In this document: positions 7,792-17,294 of the stretch, piece after piece | Numbering within the stretch: the first letter of the stretch is position 1 | Layout of the letters: each line of letters opens with the position of its first letter | NCBI GenBank assembly: GCA_000238815.2 | Contig: AFXB01000001.1 | Location: forward strand, 1-64,000 | Direction: 5' to 3' | DNA length: 64,000 nt | Source: SAR116 cluster alpha proteobacterium HIMB100 | GTDB lineage: Bacteria; Pseudomonadota; Alphaproteobacteria; Puniceispirillales; Puniceispirillaceae | Program-made: the position numbers and the translations under genes | The notes under the pieces: model-generated | Told to the model about the DNA's origin: nothing | Seen by the model: the letters and a program-made list of their open reading frames with translations, nothing else | Databases searched by the model: none

Positions 7792-8922
7792 CTATCTTAA
7801 CCTGCTGGCAACCCATTGATGGAAATGATGTGTGGGATGATCCATGATGGCTGAAAATTTGCCGCCATCATAAGACGGGGCCATGCGGCCGGCCTGCATA
7901 CCTTCGACAACACCGATATCCTCAACAAAAACTTGCTTCCACATTGCTGCATTTTTTGCCCGCATCTCAGCATAATGCGCGCCTTGTGCGGTTTCATCAG
8001 CATAATATAACGCGATCCGCTCCCTGGTTGTTTTCTGGCCTGTCGGGACCAGCACAATTGCAAAGGCATGATCTTTATGCACACCATACAAAACATTCGG
8101 GAAAAAGGCGCAATATTCAGCTGCTTTGTCCCATTTTTCGCTGAGCCCGTCAAAGGCAGGAAATTGCTGCCCGTCGGCTGATATTTGCGGCGCATATACG
8201 TGGCTGCCCTGACCGGCATAGCTGTCATCATCTAGAATATTATAATGATCCTCCAGCCTGGAATAGCTGTTCAGGTCGGGATGCACAAAAGGCAAGTGAT
8301 AAGCCTCACAATAATTTTCCACCGCCAATTTCCAGTTGCATGCGACCTCCAGTTCAAAATAGGAATCAGCCCCGCCAAAATGCACCTTTGATTCAAATTC
8401 AGCCCATCTGTGTTTCAGCGCGGCGGCCTTCTCGGCAAAGGCGGCAGCCGTTCCGGACAGATTTACATATACAACATCCCGCCAGACCGCAGATCTCACC
8501 TCATTCAGGGATAAAGCAGAACAATCAACAGACCCATGTTCATGGATATCGGGCCCACCCACATGCGGGGTGGCGCGCAAACGGCCATCAAAATCATAAG
8601 CCCAGGCATGATACGGGCATGTTATCGGCCCGTTCAGCCGTTTTGGCTCATTGACCAGAATCATGCCGCGGTGACGGCACACATTTTCAAATACTTTAAT
8701 TTCGCCTGACCGGTCACGCACCATCACCAGCGGAATACCTAAAAATGTGACCGGATACACACAGCCCGGCTGCGGGGCATCAAAACCAAATCCGATTGCT
8801 GCCCAGTCAGATATGAACAGACGGTCTGATTCATGGGTGAACATGGCCGGGTCTGTGTAACAGGCATTTGGCAGACCTTGTGCGGTTTCAATCGGCTTTA
8901 AAACAGTGTCAAATCCGTCCAT
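7792..8922 (-). CDS. Rieske non-heme iron oxygenase, alpha (catalytic) subunit
   Basis: 376 residues. The N-terminal Rieske [2Fe-2S] ligands are C82-x-H84 and C102-x2-H105. The C-terminal catalytic domain has the mononuclear iron motif ENYCEAYHLPFVHPDL with H209 and H214, and a likely third carboxylate near residue 345 (in VEDIGVVEG). Such enzymes hydroxylate aromatic rings or demethylate quaternary amines and need an electron-transfer reductase, which is not encoded nearby. The start at 8922 is chosen because GGAGG lies 8 bases upstream; a longer frame begins 57 bases earlier without a site. Substrate unknown. It runs divergently from selO. Confidence 0.85.
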   Translation of the reverse strand: MDGFDTVLKPIETAQGLPNACYTDPAMFTHESDRLFISDWAAIGFGFDAPQPGCVYPVTFLGIPLVMVRDRSGEIKVFENVCRHRGMILVNEPKRLNGPITCPYHAWAYDFDGRLRATPHVGGPDIHEHGSVDCSALSLNEVRSAVWRDVVYVNLSGTAAAFAEKAAALKHRWAEFESKVHFGGADSYFELEVACNWKLAVENYCEAYHLPFVHPDLNSYSRLEDHYNILDDDSYAGQGSHVYAPQISADGQQFPAFDGLSEKWDKAAEYCAFFPNVLYGVHKDHAFAIVLVPTGQKTTRERIALYYADETAQGAHYAEMRAKNAAMWKQVFVEDIGVVEGMQAGRMAPSYDGGKFSAIMDHPTHHFHQWVASRLR

Positions 8923-9076
8923 CTCTGGACCTCCTTCATACAGAAAACGGCAGCCCGGCCACCTTTTTATCTGCTGCAAAGGCTAGGCAGGCGCGGACCG
9001 CTTGTCTATTCTGACCCCGCCGCTCAGGTCGAATTTTGGAAAAGTCTGTTTAAAAAATGCCTGCTGTTGTTTTATC

Positions 9077-10489
9077 ATGACCCTTTCTGCACCTCAGATC
9101 ATCCATAGACAGCTTGGTCCAGCATTCTATGATGTTGTGACGCCGGCCCGTTTTCCGCAGCATATTTTGCGCTACCGCAATCAGACAGCTGCAGAACAAA
9201 TTGGTCTGGCTGGGCTGTCTGATGATGATTTTATTAATCATTTTGGGCGGTTTACACCTCTGCCAGGCAGTTTGACGGCGCCGCTGGCACTGCGTTATCA
9301 CGGGCATCAGTTTGGCAGCTATAATCCGGAACTGGGTGACGGGCGAGGCTTTTTGTTTGCCCAATATACCGAATCCCGGACCGGCCGGCTGCTTGATTTG
9401 GGAACCAAAGGGTCTGGGCGCACCCCTTATGCGCGGACGGCCGATGGCCGCCTGACCTTAAAAGGCGGCGTCAGAGAGGTTCTGGCCACCGAATTGCTCA
9501 GTGCGCTGGATGTGCCCACCTCTCAGACCTTCAGCCTGATCGAAACGGGTGAGGCTTTGCAGCGGCATGATGAACCCTCACCAACCCGATCTGCTGTGCT
9601 TGTGCGCCTGTTGCACAGCCATATCCGGATTGGCAGCTTTCAGCGCCTGTCCTATCTCGGCCAGACGGATAATCTGGAAATATTACTGCGTCATACAGTG
9701 CGTCATTACTATCCAGATATTGACCCGGATCAGGACTATATTGACCTGATCCAGGCGTTTTTACCTGCCTTTGCCCTGCGGGTCTCGGACATGGTTGCGG
9801 GCTGGATGGTGGCCGGATTTGTGCATGGCGTTCTGAACACAGATAATTTTAACATCACTGGTGAAAGCTTTGATTACGGGCCGTGGCGGTTTTTGCCGCA
9901 TTTAGACCCGGGCTTTACGGCTGCCTATTTTGATCAAGCCGGCCGTTACGCTTATGGCCGCCAGCCTTCTGCGGCGATGTGGGCCTTGTGCCGTCTGGCA
10001 GACTGCTTTGTGCCGTTGCTTGACCCCGACCTGCTGGCCGAAAGTCTTTCTGGCTTTTATCCGGCGATGGAGCGTCATCTGTCTCGTCGTTTGTGCTGGC
10101 GTTTGGGTGTGGACAGCCCGGATGACGCCACTGCAGCCGAGATGTCAGGCCAGTTATTTGAAGCGGCAAAAACCAGCCAGATCAGCTGGGATCGCCTGTT
10201 TTATGATTTGTATGGTGGACGTTTATCTGCGCCTGATGAAGGCGAGGGGCCAGACCCGGCCTGGCATCACTCTGCTGAACTGGGCCGTCTGGCCGACAAG
10301 CTGGCCGGCTTTGTCCCGCGTCAGTCCGTTGCCGCTGTGCAGGCGCTGAAGGCTGGGCCGTTTGTCAGTCTGGAAATTTCAAAAGTAGAGGGGCTTTGGG
10401 CGCCCATAGCCGAGGCTGATGACTGGGCGCCACTGAATGCGGCAATTGGTGATATCCGCCGCTTTGGCGCACATTTACGTGATGAATAG
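9077..10489 (+). CDS. selO: SelO family protein adenylyltransferase (YdiU)
   Basis: 470 residues from the ATG at 9077. SelO is a pseudokinase-fold enzyme that transfers AMP from ATP to Ser/Thr/Tyr of target proteins and links to redox stress. Family motifs are present: ALRYHGHQFG, GTKGSGRTPYAR (nucleotide-binding Lys) and HGVLNTDNFNI...DYGPWRFL, which carries the metal-binding Asn/Asp. The length is close to the usual ~480. The C-terminus lacks a Cys- or Sec-containing tail, so redox gating by a terminal CxxU/C is not expected. A TTG start at 9002 would add 25 residues; neither start has a convincing ribosome-binding site. Confidence 0.88.
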   Translation: MTLSAPQIIHRQLGPAFYDVVTPARFPQHILRYRNQTAAEQIGLAGLSDDDFINHFGRFTPLPGSLTAPLALRYHGHQFGSYNPELGDGRGFLFAQYTESRTGRLLDLGTKGSGRTPYARTADGRLTLKGGVREVLATELLSALDVPTSQTFSLIETGEALQRHDEPSPTRSAVLVRLLHSHIRIGSFQRLSYLGQTDNLEILLRHTVRHYYPDIDPDQDYIDLIQAFLPAFALRVSDMVAGWMVAGFVHGVLNTDNFNITGESFDYGPWRFLPHLDPGFTAAYFDQAGRYAYGRQPSAAMWALCRLADCFVPLLDPDLLAESLSGFYPAMERHLSRRLCWRLGVDSPDDATAAEMSGQLFEAAKTSQISWDRLFYDLYGGRLSAPDEGEGPDPAWHHSAELGRLADKLAGFVPRQSVAAVQALKAGPFVSLEISKVEGLWAPIAEADDWAPLNAAIGDIRRFGAHLRDE

Positions 10490-10507
10490 CCTTTGATGGC
10501 GCTGATC

Positions 10508-10966
10508 TTACAGCCCGTCGACAGACAGCCCGCGATTGGTCACCTCGCGCAGCACAAAATTACTTTCCATGCGTAATACATGCGGCAGCGCAGCCAGATA
10601 ATCTGAATGAATGCGGCCAAAATCATTTACATCCTTTGCGGCGACCCGAAGCAGGTAATCACTCTCCCCAGCCAGTAAAAAACAGGCCAGAACCTGCGGT
10701 ATGTTGCTGACGGCAGCTTCAAAGTCACTCAGCATTTCCTTCGATTGACCCTGCAGGGTAATATGCACCAGAACCAACACAGAATGGCCCAGCTTCTCAA
10801 GACTCAGATTGGCGTGATAACCAGTGATCAAGCCTTCTTTTTCCAGCTGCGCCACGCGCCGCAGACAGGCAGAGGCAGACAAACCAATCCGTTCAGACAG
10901 TTCAACATTAGAAATCCGGGCATTTTCCTGCAGGATTGACAGAATCGATTTGTCCAGCCGGTCCAT
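10508..10966 (-). CDS. Lrp/AsnC family regulator, probable alanine-responsive activator of ald
   Basis: 152 residues. The N-terminal winged HTH (about 4-50) has the recognition stretch LSERIGLSASACLRRVAQLE; residues ~65-145 form the RAM/AsnC ligand-binding and oligomerisation domain. Its start faces the alanine dehydrogenase start across 216 bases of AT-rich DNA that carries inverted repeats. In several bacteria an AldR/Lrp protein encoded divergently controls ald in response to alanine; the arrangement here fits that model. Family certain, effector inferred. Confidence 0.85.
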   Translation of the reverse strand: MDRLDKSILSILQENARISNVELSERIGLSASACLRRVAQLEKEGLITGYHANLSLEKLGHSVLVLVHITLQGQSKEMLSDFEAAVSNIPQVLACFLLAGESDYLLRVAAKDVNDFGRIHSDYLAALPHVLRMESNFVLREVTNRGLSVDGL

Positions 10967-11013
10967 TACACTCTCCTGATGTGTGTGAGATATGTTTAAT
11001 TTTCTCTAATGTC

Positions 11014-11027
11014 TGCAATAATAATTG
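11014..11027. promoter_or_regulatory. candidate Lrp-type operator between the regulator and ald
   Basis: The inverted repeat GCAAT-AATA-ATTGC lies 47 bases upstream of the Lrp-type regulator start, in an AT-rich gap. Size and position suit an Lrp/AsnC autoregulatory site. Binding is inference. Confidence 0.4.
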
Positions 11028-11072
11028 CAAAAATATAGCAGGTTTAAATAATTATTCAACAATTACTTTTCT

Positions 11073-11090
11073 TTGCGCATATATTTGCAA
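11073..11090. promoter_or_regulatory. second candidate Lrp-type operator, ald side
   Basis: TTGC...GCAA ends bracket an AT-rich centre within TTGCGCATATATTTGCAA, ~92 bases before the ald start. The TTGC/GCAA ends resemble the upstream site at 11014, about three helical turns or more away, as expected for octameric Lrp-family binding. Confidence 0.35.
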
Positions 11091-11182
11091 TCCTCTTTCT
11101 GGCTGTTTCAGCTACACTTAGAGACTGTTGAACAGTATCAACAGAACGGAATTCATAACCTAATCGGATAAAGGGGGCAGCT

Positions 11183-12280
11183 ATGCGTGTCGGTGTACCA
11201 GCAGAGATAAAAGCAAATGAACACAGAGTCGGTTTGGTGCCGGCATCAGTGACAGAATTGACAGCAAAGGGCCATCAGGTGCTCGTTGAATCAGGTGCGG
11301 GGCGCGGGATTGCTGCAACGGACGCAGATTATGAAGCTGCTGGCGCACAGATTCTTGCGTCTGCTGAGGCTGTGTTTGAACAGGCCCAGATGATTGTGAA
11401 GGTAAAAGAACCGCAAGCCGCTGAATGGGCGCAACTGTCTTCTGATCAGATTCTGTTTACCTATCTTCACCTTGCAGCTGATCCGGATCAGGCTGCCGGG
11501 CTGATGGCATCTGGCTGTAGTGCGATTGCCTATGAGACCATTACAGATGATCATGGCGGGCTGCCATTGCTGGCACCAATGTCTGAAGTGGCGGGTCGTT
11601 TGTCTGTTATTGAAGGGGCTGCGCATTTGAAAGCACATGAAGGGGGGCGCGGCATTTTGGTCTCTGGTGTTCCCGGGACAAAACCAGCTGATGTGGTGAT
11701 TATCGGCGGCGGTGTGGTGGGCACAAATGCGGCCCGTCTGGCTGTTGGCATGGGGGCGCGGGTGACAATTTTTGATCGCTCTCTGCCACGCCTGCGGTAT
11801 CTTTCAGATATTTTTGGCGCCTCTGTGTCTACCCGCTATTCAACTGCCGGGGCATTGGCTGAGGCGGTGCGGGAAGCAGATATGGTGATCGGGGCAGTGC
11901 TTATTCCGGGGGCATCAGCACCACAGCTGGTTACCCGTGCAATGCTGAAAGACATGAAGCCTGGCGCGGTTCTGGTTGATGTGGCGATTGATCAGGGGGG
12001 CTGTTTTGAAACCTCACGCCCGACCACGCATCAGGAACCCACATATGTGGTTGATGATATTGTGCATTATTGTGTGGCAAATATGCCGGGTGCGGTTCCG
12101 CTCACCTCATCTGAAGCGTTGAATAACGCAACTTTGCCTCATGTGCTGGCACTGGCGGATAACGGCATGGCCGCTCTCGAGGCGAACCCGCATCTGGCAG
12201 CCGGTCTGAATGTGCATCAGGGCAAGTTGGTTCACCCCGCCGTAATTGATGCGCTTGGCCAGCTCAGCGCTGCTGAATAG
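11183..12280 (+). CDS. ald: alanine dehydrogenase
   Basis: 365 residues, near the family's 370. It interconverts L-alanine and pyruvate plus ammonia with NAD. The N-terminus has MRVGVPAEIKANEHRVGLVP, bearing the substrate Arg and catalytic Lys region. The NAD-binding Rossmann motif is VVIIGGGVVGTNAARLAVGMG (about residues 171-190). The late segment YVVDDIVHYCVANMPGAVP is typical of Ald. GGGGG lies before the ATG at a good distance. It is divergent from the Lrp-type regulator. In a marine heterotroph it probably serves alanine use as carbon and nitrogen source. Confidence 0.95.
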   Translation: MRVGVPAEIKANEHRVGLVPASVTELTAKGHQVLVESGAGRGIAATDADYEAAGAQILASAEAVFEQAQMIVKVKEPQAAEWAQLSSDQILFTYLHLAADPDQAAGLMASGCSAIAYETITDDHGGLPLLAPMSEVAGRLSVIEGAAHLKAHEGGRGILVSGVPGTKPADVVIIGGGVVGTNAARLAVGMGARVTIFDRSLPRLRYLSDIFGASVSTRYSTAGALAEAVREADMVIGAVLIPGASAPQLVTRAMLKDMKPGAVLVDVAIDQGGCFETSRPTTHQEPTYVVDDIVHYCVANMPGAVPLTSSEALNNATLPHVLALADNGMAALEANPHLAAGLNVHQGKLVHPAVIDALGQLSAAE

Positions 12281-12285
12281 GGCTG

Positions 12286-12313
12286 TTCAGGTTAAAAACC
12301 AAAAAAACCTGAA
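12286..12313 (+). terminator. weak hairpin after ald
   Basis: TTCAGGTT pairs perfectly with AACCTGAA across a 12-base A-rich loop, 6 bases after the ald stop. The stem is AT-rich and no T-run follows on the + strand, so termination would be weak or protein-assisted. Confidence 0.35.
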
Positions 12314-12330
12314 GAAGGGTGAAAATTTGC

Positions 12331-12361
12331 TTGACCTTATGCGGCATTTCACCCATATAAA
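12331..12361 (+). promoter_or_regulatory. candidate sigma-70 promoter for tRNA-Ala
   Basis: TTGACC (12331-12336) and TATAAA (12356-12361), 19 bases apart, lie about 50 bases before the tRNA 5' end. The boxes are close to consensus but the spacing is slightly long. Confidence 0.45.
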
Positions 12362-12410
12362 CGTCTCCGTACCACCCTGCTTTTGGCGGGGCGGTGTGAT
12401 AAAGGGGTAA

Positions 12411-12486
12411 GGGGCCATAGCTCAGCTGGGAGAGCGCGTGCTTTGCAAGCATGAGGTCGTCGGTTCGATCCCGTCTGGCTCCACCA
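12411..12486 (+). tRNA. tRNA-Ala (anticodon TGC)
   Basis: A 76-base cloverleaf with encoded CCA. Acceptor GGGGCCA pairs with TGGCTCC (one G-T); D stem GCTC/GAGC; anticodon stem CGTGC/GCATG with loop TTTGCAA giving TGC; T-loop TTCGATC. The T stem GTCGG/CCGTC has one T-T opposition. It is a free-standing gene rather than part of an rRNA spacer. Confidence 0.95.
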
Positions 12487-12588
12487 CTTTTATCACTCCC
12501 AATGCTGGCTCTGGCCACAGGGGAAGCGGCGACCAGGCTGTATGTGTGATACAGCGCAGGACAAACAAATACCCAGGGAAACGAGACT

Positions 12589-12774
12589 ATGGCTGTTCCA
12601 AAGAGTAAAATCAGCAAATCCAAGCGTGATATGCGCCGCGCCCATGACGCGCTGAAAAGCGACGCCTATGTTGAAGATAAGGTGACAGGCGAACTGCACC
12701 GCCCGCATCATATTGACCTGAAGACAGGCATGTATGGTGGCAAGCAGGTGCTGAAAGTCAAAGACAGATTCTGA
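12589..12774 (+). CDS. rpmF: 50S ribosomal protein bL32
   Basis: 61 residues. [22 protein letters not shown] is the conserved bL32 start and binds 23S rRNA in the large subunit. The zinc-type Cys pairs found in some bL32 are absent, so this is the Cys-free form. AGGGA lies 9-10 bases before the ATG. hspQ follows 17 bases downstream. Confidence 0.96.
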   Translation: MAVPKSKISKSKRDMRRAHDALKSDAYVEDKVTGELHRPHHIDLKTGMYGGKQVLKVKDRF

Positions 12775-12791
12775 GCCGGTCAGGCCGACTC

Positions 12792-13133
12792 ATGTCCGTG
12801 ACAAAACCAACTCAACTTCCACTTTTTTGTATTGGCGATATCGTCCGCCACCGGCTCTATCCGTTCCGGGGCGTGATTGTTGACGTTGATCCGGAATTTG
12901 ACAATACTGAAGAATGGTATGCGTCAATCCCCGAAGATGTGCGTCCTGACCGTGAACAGCCGTTCTATCATCTGCTGGCTGAAAATGCGGACAGCTATTA
13001 TTCAGCTTATGTCTCGCAGCAGAATTTGCTGTCTGATGATGAAAATGGTCCGGTTGGCCATCCCGATATTGAGGATGTGTTCACAGGTCTTGAAGAAGGC
13101 CGGTACCAGCTGCGTCCCGAAGCCTATAACTAG
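12792..13133 (+). CDS. hspQ: HspQ / YccV-like hemimethylated-DNA-binding heat-shock protein
   Basis: 113 residues. The motifs GDIVRHRLYPFRGVIVDVDPEF and PFYHLLAENADSYYSAYVSQQNL define the family. In enterobacteria HspQ modulates Lon specificity and binds hemimethylated oriC DNA (as YccV). It is placed 17 bases after rpmF and probably cotranscribed. In this lineage the DNA methylation role would involve CcrM-type GANTC sites, but no evidence for that is in the gene itself. Confidence 0.88.
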   Translation: MSVTKPTQLPLFCIGDIVRHRLYPFRGVIVDVDPEFDNTEEWYASIPEDVRPDREQPFYHLLAENADSYYSAYVSQQNLLSDDENGPVGHPDIEDVFTGLEEGRYQLRPEAYN

Positions 13134-13257
13134 CCCGGCTGCCGCACGGGTAGAGCCGGTCTGCCACCATCTGGAAAAACCTCTTTAATTCTGTCCATAC
13201 AGGCTGAAATAGTGCTGTGCAGACTTGTTTTTTGTGCGGCAGTCCTTATCTTCAGGT

Positions 13258-13282
13258 AAACAAGACTAATATAGTCCTGTTT
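13258..13282. promoter_or_regulatory. IscR type-1-like palindrome upstream of the suf operon
   Basis: A 25-base near-perfect palindrome with core GACTA-ATA-TAGTC (13264-13276) and flanks AAACA / TGTTT. The core matches the GACTR-WWW-YAGTC centre of the E. coli IscR type-1 site. It lies 61 bases before the first gene, an Rrf2/IscR-family regulator, and just upstream of a TATGAT/GATAAT -10-like box (13282-13290), so bound protein would cover the -35 region. Autoregulation of the suf operon by Fe-S-loaded regulator is the natural reading. Confidence 0.7.
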
Positions 13283-13297
13283 ATGATAATCATTCGC
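13279..13297. promoter_or_regulatory. Fur-box-like site overlapping the suf promoter
   Basis: GTTTATGATAATCATTCGC matches 15 of 19 positions of the classical Fur consensus, with an uninterrupted ATGATAATCATT core. It overlaps the right arm of the IscR-like palindrome and the likely -10 region. Iron-dependent repression of suf is inferred; many alphaproteobacterial Fur homologues sense manganese instead, which would change the interpretation. Confidence 0.55.
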
Positions 13298-13343
13298 AAT
13301 TACAGATGCTTGTGGTTGCCGGGCAGCATGGTGAAAAGAAGAT

Positions 13344-13799
13344 ATGCTTCGGTTAAACCGGATGACAGATTACGCCATTTTGGTGCTGGGCGTTCTGCAC
13401 AGCCGCCAGGGGGTGTGGTTGTCCAGCAGCCAGATTGCCGAAACAGCGCAACTGACGCAAGCGACCGCTGCAAAGCTGGTTAAGGCGTTGGTTGCAGCGG
13501 GTCTGGTGGAAACCCACCGCGGCACCCATGGCGGCTCTCAGCTGGCTCGTCCGGTCAGCCAGATCAGCATTGCTGAGGTGGTTGAGGCGATTGAAGGTCC
13601 GATTGCCCTGACCGCCTGTGTGGATGGTGCCGAAGAGCCCTGTTCGGTTCAGCAGGGTTGTTTTATGGGCGGGAATTGGAACCGGGTGAATAACGCGCTG
13701 CGCGGCGCGTTGTCATCTGTCAGCCTGGCAGATTTATTTGATCCGGCCAGCCTGTTTCCCGAACCATCATCCGGGCAACAGAGCAGATCAGACATATAA
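13344..13799 (+). CDS. Rrf2/IscR-family regulator of the SUF operon
   Basis: 151 residues. The N-terminal winged HTH (TDYAILVLGVLHS...SSSQIAETAQLTQATAAKLVKAL) is that of Rrf2 proteins. Three Cys (C-x7-C-x5-C at about 93-107) are placed to ligate an Fe-S cluster, as in IscR. The closest named group is the SUF-system assembly regulator. It is the first gene of the suf cluster and sits under the IscR-like palindrome, so feedback control by cluster status is expected. The start fits the family pattern MLRLNRMTDYA. Confidence 0.88.
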   Translation: MLRLNRMTDYAILVLGVLHSRQGVWLSSSQIAETAQLTQATAAKLVKALVAAGLVETHRGTHGGSQLARPVSQISIAEVVEAIEGPIALTACVDGAEEPCSVQQGCFMGGNWNRVNNALRGALSSVSLADLFDPASLFPEPSSGQQSRSDI

Positions 13800-13841
13800 T
13801 CGCGGGCAAACGCATAAAAGAAGATAAAAAGGTGAAAGCAT

Positions 13842-15293
13842 ATGGCAGCGACAGTTGAGACTATTGAAGCGGTTGAACAGGCGACCGGTGTCTATAAATA
13901 TGGCTTTGTGACCGATATTGAGACCGAAAAGGCCCCAAAAGGCTTGTCGGAAGATATCATTCGTTTCATCTCGGCAAAGAAAGACGAGCCTGAATGGATG
14001 CTGGACTGGCGGCTGAAGGCGTATCGTTATTGGCTGAAGATGGAGTCGCCGGATTGGGCCAAGCTGAATATTCCGCCGATTGACTATAATGATATCTATT
14101 ATTATGCCGCGCCGAAAACAGCTGAAGCTCCTAAATCACTTGATGAGGTGGATCCAGAGCTGCTGCGGACATATGAAAAGCTGGGCATTCCGCTGAATGA
14201 ACAAAAAATGCTGGCCGGTGTGGCTGTTGACGCAGTGTTTGATTCAGTGTCTGTTGCGACCACCTTTCGCGAGGAGCTGGCCAAGGTCGGGGTGATTTTC
14301 TGCCCGATCTCAGAAGCGATCCGTGAATATCCTGATTTGGTGCGCAAATATATGGGGTCTGTTGTACCAGTCTCGGATAATTATTTTTCAGCGCTGAATT
14401 CGGCTGTGTTTACCGATGGTTCATTTGTCTATATCCCGAAAGGGGTGCGCTGCCCGATGGAGCTGTCCACTTACTTCCGGATTAATGAAAAAAATACGGG
14501 CCAGTTTGAACGCACGCTGATCATTGCCGAAGACAGCTCTTATGTCTCTTATCTCGAAGGCTGTACCGCGCCTCAGCGTGATGAAAACCAGCTGCATGCC
14601 GCGGTGGTTGAGCTGGTCGCGCAAACAGATGCAGAGATTAAATATTCCACCGTCCAGAACTGGTATCCTGGTGATGAAACCGGCAAGGGCGGGATTTATA
14701 ATTTCGTAACCAAGCGCGGGGCCTGCCGTGGCGATCGGTCAAAAATTTCCTGGACCCAGGTGGAAACAGGCTCAGCCATCACCTGGAAATATCCGTCTTG
14801 TGTGCTGAAAGGCAAAGATTCGGTTGGCGAATTTTATTCCGTGGCGGTCACCAACGGAGCTCAGCAGGCAGATACCGGAACCAAAATGATCCATTTGGGT
14901 GAGGGCTCACGCTCGACCATTATTTCCAAGGGGATTTCGGCGGGTAAGTCAAATAACACTTATCGCGGCCTTGTCGAAATGAATAAGGGGGCGGGAAACG
15001 CCCGCAACTTTACCCAGTGTGATTCGCTTCTGGTGGGTGATACCTGCGGGGCGCATACAGTGCCATATATGGTCTCGCGCAATCCGTCTGCAAAAATTGA
15101 ACATGAAGCAACCACCTCGCGGATTTCAGAAGATCAGCTGTTTTACTGTCTGCAGCGGGGTCTGGATGAAGAAGAGGCCGTCTCCCTGATTGTGAATGGC
15201 TTCTGTAAAGAAGTGATGAAAGAACTGCCTATGGAATTCGCTGTAGAGGCGCAAAAGCTGATTGGAATCAGCCTTGAAGGCTCAGTCGGTTAA
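13842..15293 (+). CDS. sufB: Fe-S cluster scaffold SufB
   Basis: 483 residues, normal for SufB. SufB forms the SufBC2D scaffold on which [4Fe-4S] clusters are built from SufS sulfur. Characteristic segments are [30 protein letters not shown] and [28 protein letters not shown], with the C-terminal [33 protein letters not shown] positions a ribosome-binding site 9 bases before the ATG. Second gene of the suf operon. Confidence 0.97.
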   Translation: MAATVETIEAVEQATGVYKYGFVTDIETEKAPKGLSEDIIRFISAKKDEPEWMLDWRLKAYRYWLKMESPDWAKLNIPPIDYNDIYYYAAPKTAEAPKSLDEVDPELLRTYEKLGIPLNEQKMLAGVAVDAVFDSVSVATTFREELAKVGVIFCPISEAIREYPDLVRKYMGSVVPVSDNYFSALNSAVFTDGSFVYIPKGVRCPMELSTYFRINEKNTGQFERTLIIAEDSSYVSYLEGCTAPQRDENQLHAAVVELVAQTDAEIKYSTVQNWYPGDETGKGGIYNFVTKRGACRGDRSKISWTQVETGSAITWKYPSCVLKGKDSVGEFYSVAVTNGAQQADTGTKMIHLGEGSRSTIISKGISAGKSNNTYRGLVEMNKGAGNARNFTQCDSLLVGDTCGAHTVPYMVSRNPSAKIEHEATTSRISEDQLFYCLQRGLDEEEAVSLIVNGFCKEVMKELPMEFAVEAQKLIGISLEGSVG

Positions 15294-15313
15294 GAAGAAG
15301 GAATCATAACGAA

Positions 15314-16055
<742 letters not shown>

Positions 16056-16066
<11 letters not shown>

Positions 16067-17267
16067 TACACATTACAGCAGCTGGGCTGACCGACAGGCG
16101 GCAGCCCGGTCTTATCTTGACGATGTGAACTGGCCAGAGGGCAAGACTGAGGCCTGGACATTCACATCTCTGTCACATTTATCTCAAACCACGCTTCAGG
16201 CACCTGCTGCTGCACCAGTCAGTGATCCTGTATCTGGTCTTGCGGGCGCATCGGTTCACTTTACCGCTGGCCTGGCTCCTGATCTGGCCAGCCTGTCTCT
16301 GGCTGACGGAATTGTGGCCAGCGATATTTCTGCTGATGATGAGGCCTGCCGGCACGCCTTTGACTTACTGCCGGACCGTCATCATCTGACCGCGCTGTCT
16401 GCCAGCCGCCAGACCTCAGCTGTCCGGATCAGCATTGCGGCAGATACAAAGGTTGATACCCCGCTTATTCTTCACTTTGCCGGGGGAAAGGCGGGCGAGG
16501 CCACACACCCGTTTGTGTTTATTGATCTGGCTGATGGGGCACATCTTAACCTTGCTGAACTTCATCAGGGGGCGGCCAGCTTGTCACAGCCGTTGATCCT
16601 TGTCCGGTTGGGTGCAGATGCGCGCCTGGACCACATCAAATTTCAGGATGAGGGTGAACAGACGACACATTTAGGGCTGACGTTGTTCCGGCTTGATCAC
16701 CAGGCAAATATAAACAGCTTTGCTGTCTCCAAAGGGGGCCAGATGGCGCGGATGGAAACACATTGTTTCTTTGCTGCCTCTGATGCTGAAGCGGCAATGT
16801 CCGCTGTTTATCTGGGCCAGGGCAGCCAGCATCATGACATCACCACTGTGGTCAGTCACGAGATGCGCGATTGTGCCTCTCGCCAGTTGATTCGCGGCGT
16901 ACTTGATGACAAAGCGCGTGGCGTGTTTCAGGGGCGTGTGCGTGTGGCCCCTGATGCCCAGAAAACAGACGGTCAGCAGATGAGCCGGGCCTTGCTTTTG
17001 TCCCGCGATGCAGAGGCAGATGCCAAGCCAGAGCTTGAAATCTTCGCTGATGATGTGGTCTGCAGCCATGGTGCAACCGTGGGTGAACTTGATGAAACGC
17101 TGCTGTTTTACCTGAAAAGCCGTGGCATTGGCGAAAAACAGGCACGGACCATGCTGATTGATGCCTTTCTTGTCGATACGCTGGAGGAAATCAGCTACCC
17201 GCCTTTTGCCGAATTTTTGCGTGATAAGGTCTCTGGCTGGACCGCCAGCCAGACCGGCGCAAAATAA
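16056..17267 (+). CDS. sufD: Fe-S assembly protein SufD
   Basis: 403 residues from the ATG at 16056, which overlaps sufC by 11 bases. A longer frame from 16002 would lie wholly inside sufC coding sequence. It is a right-handed beta-helix paralogue of SufB: GKTEAWTFTSL near the start, EMRDCASRQLIRGVLDDKARGVFQGRV in the core and CSHGATVGELDETLLFYLKSRG with the conserved His near the end. It pairs with SufB in the scaffold. Confidence 0.95.
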
Positions 17268-17294
17268 CCGGGGCATCCCGGGCAGCCTAACTGA

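Noticed and set aside
12264-12623. 119-codon minus-strand frame over the tRNA-Ala and rpmF start
   Set aside because: It runs through a tRNA and into a ribosomal protein start, with no ribosome-binding site or recognisable domain.
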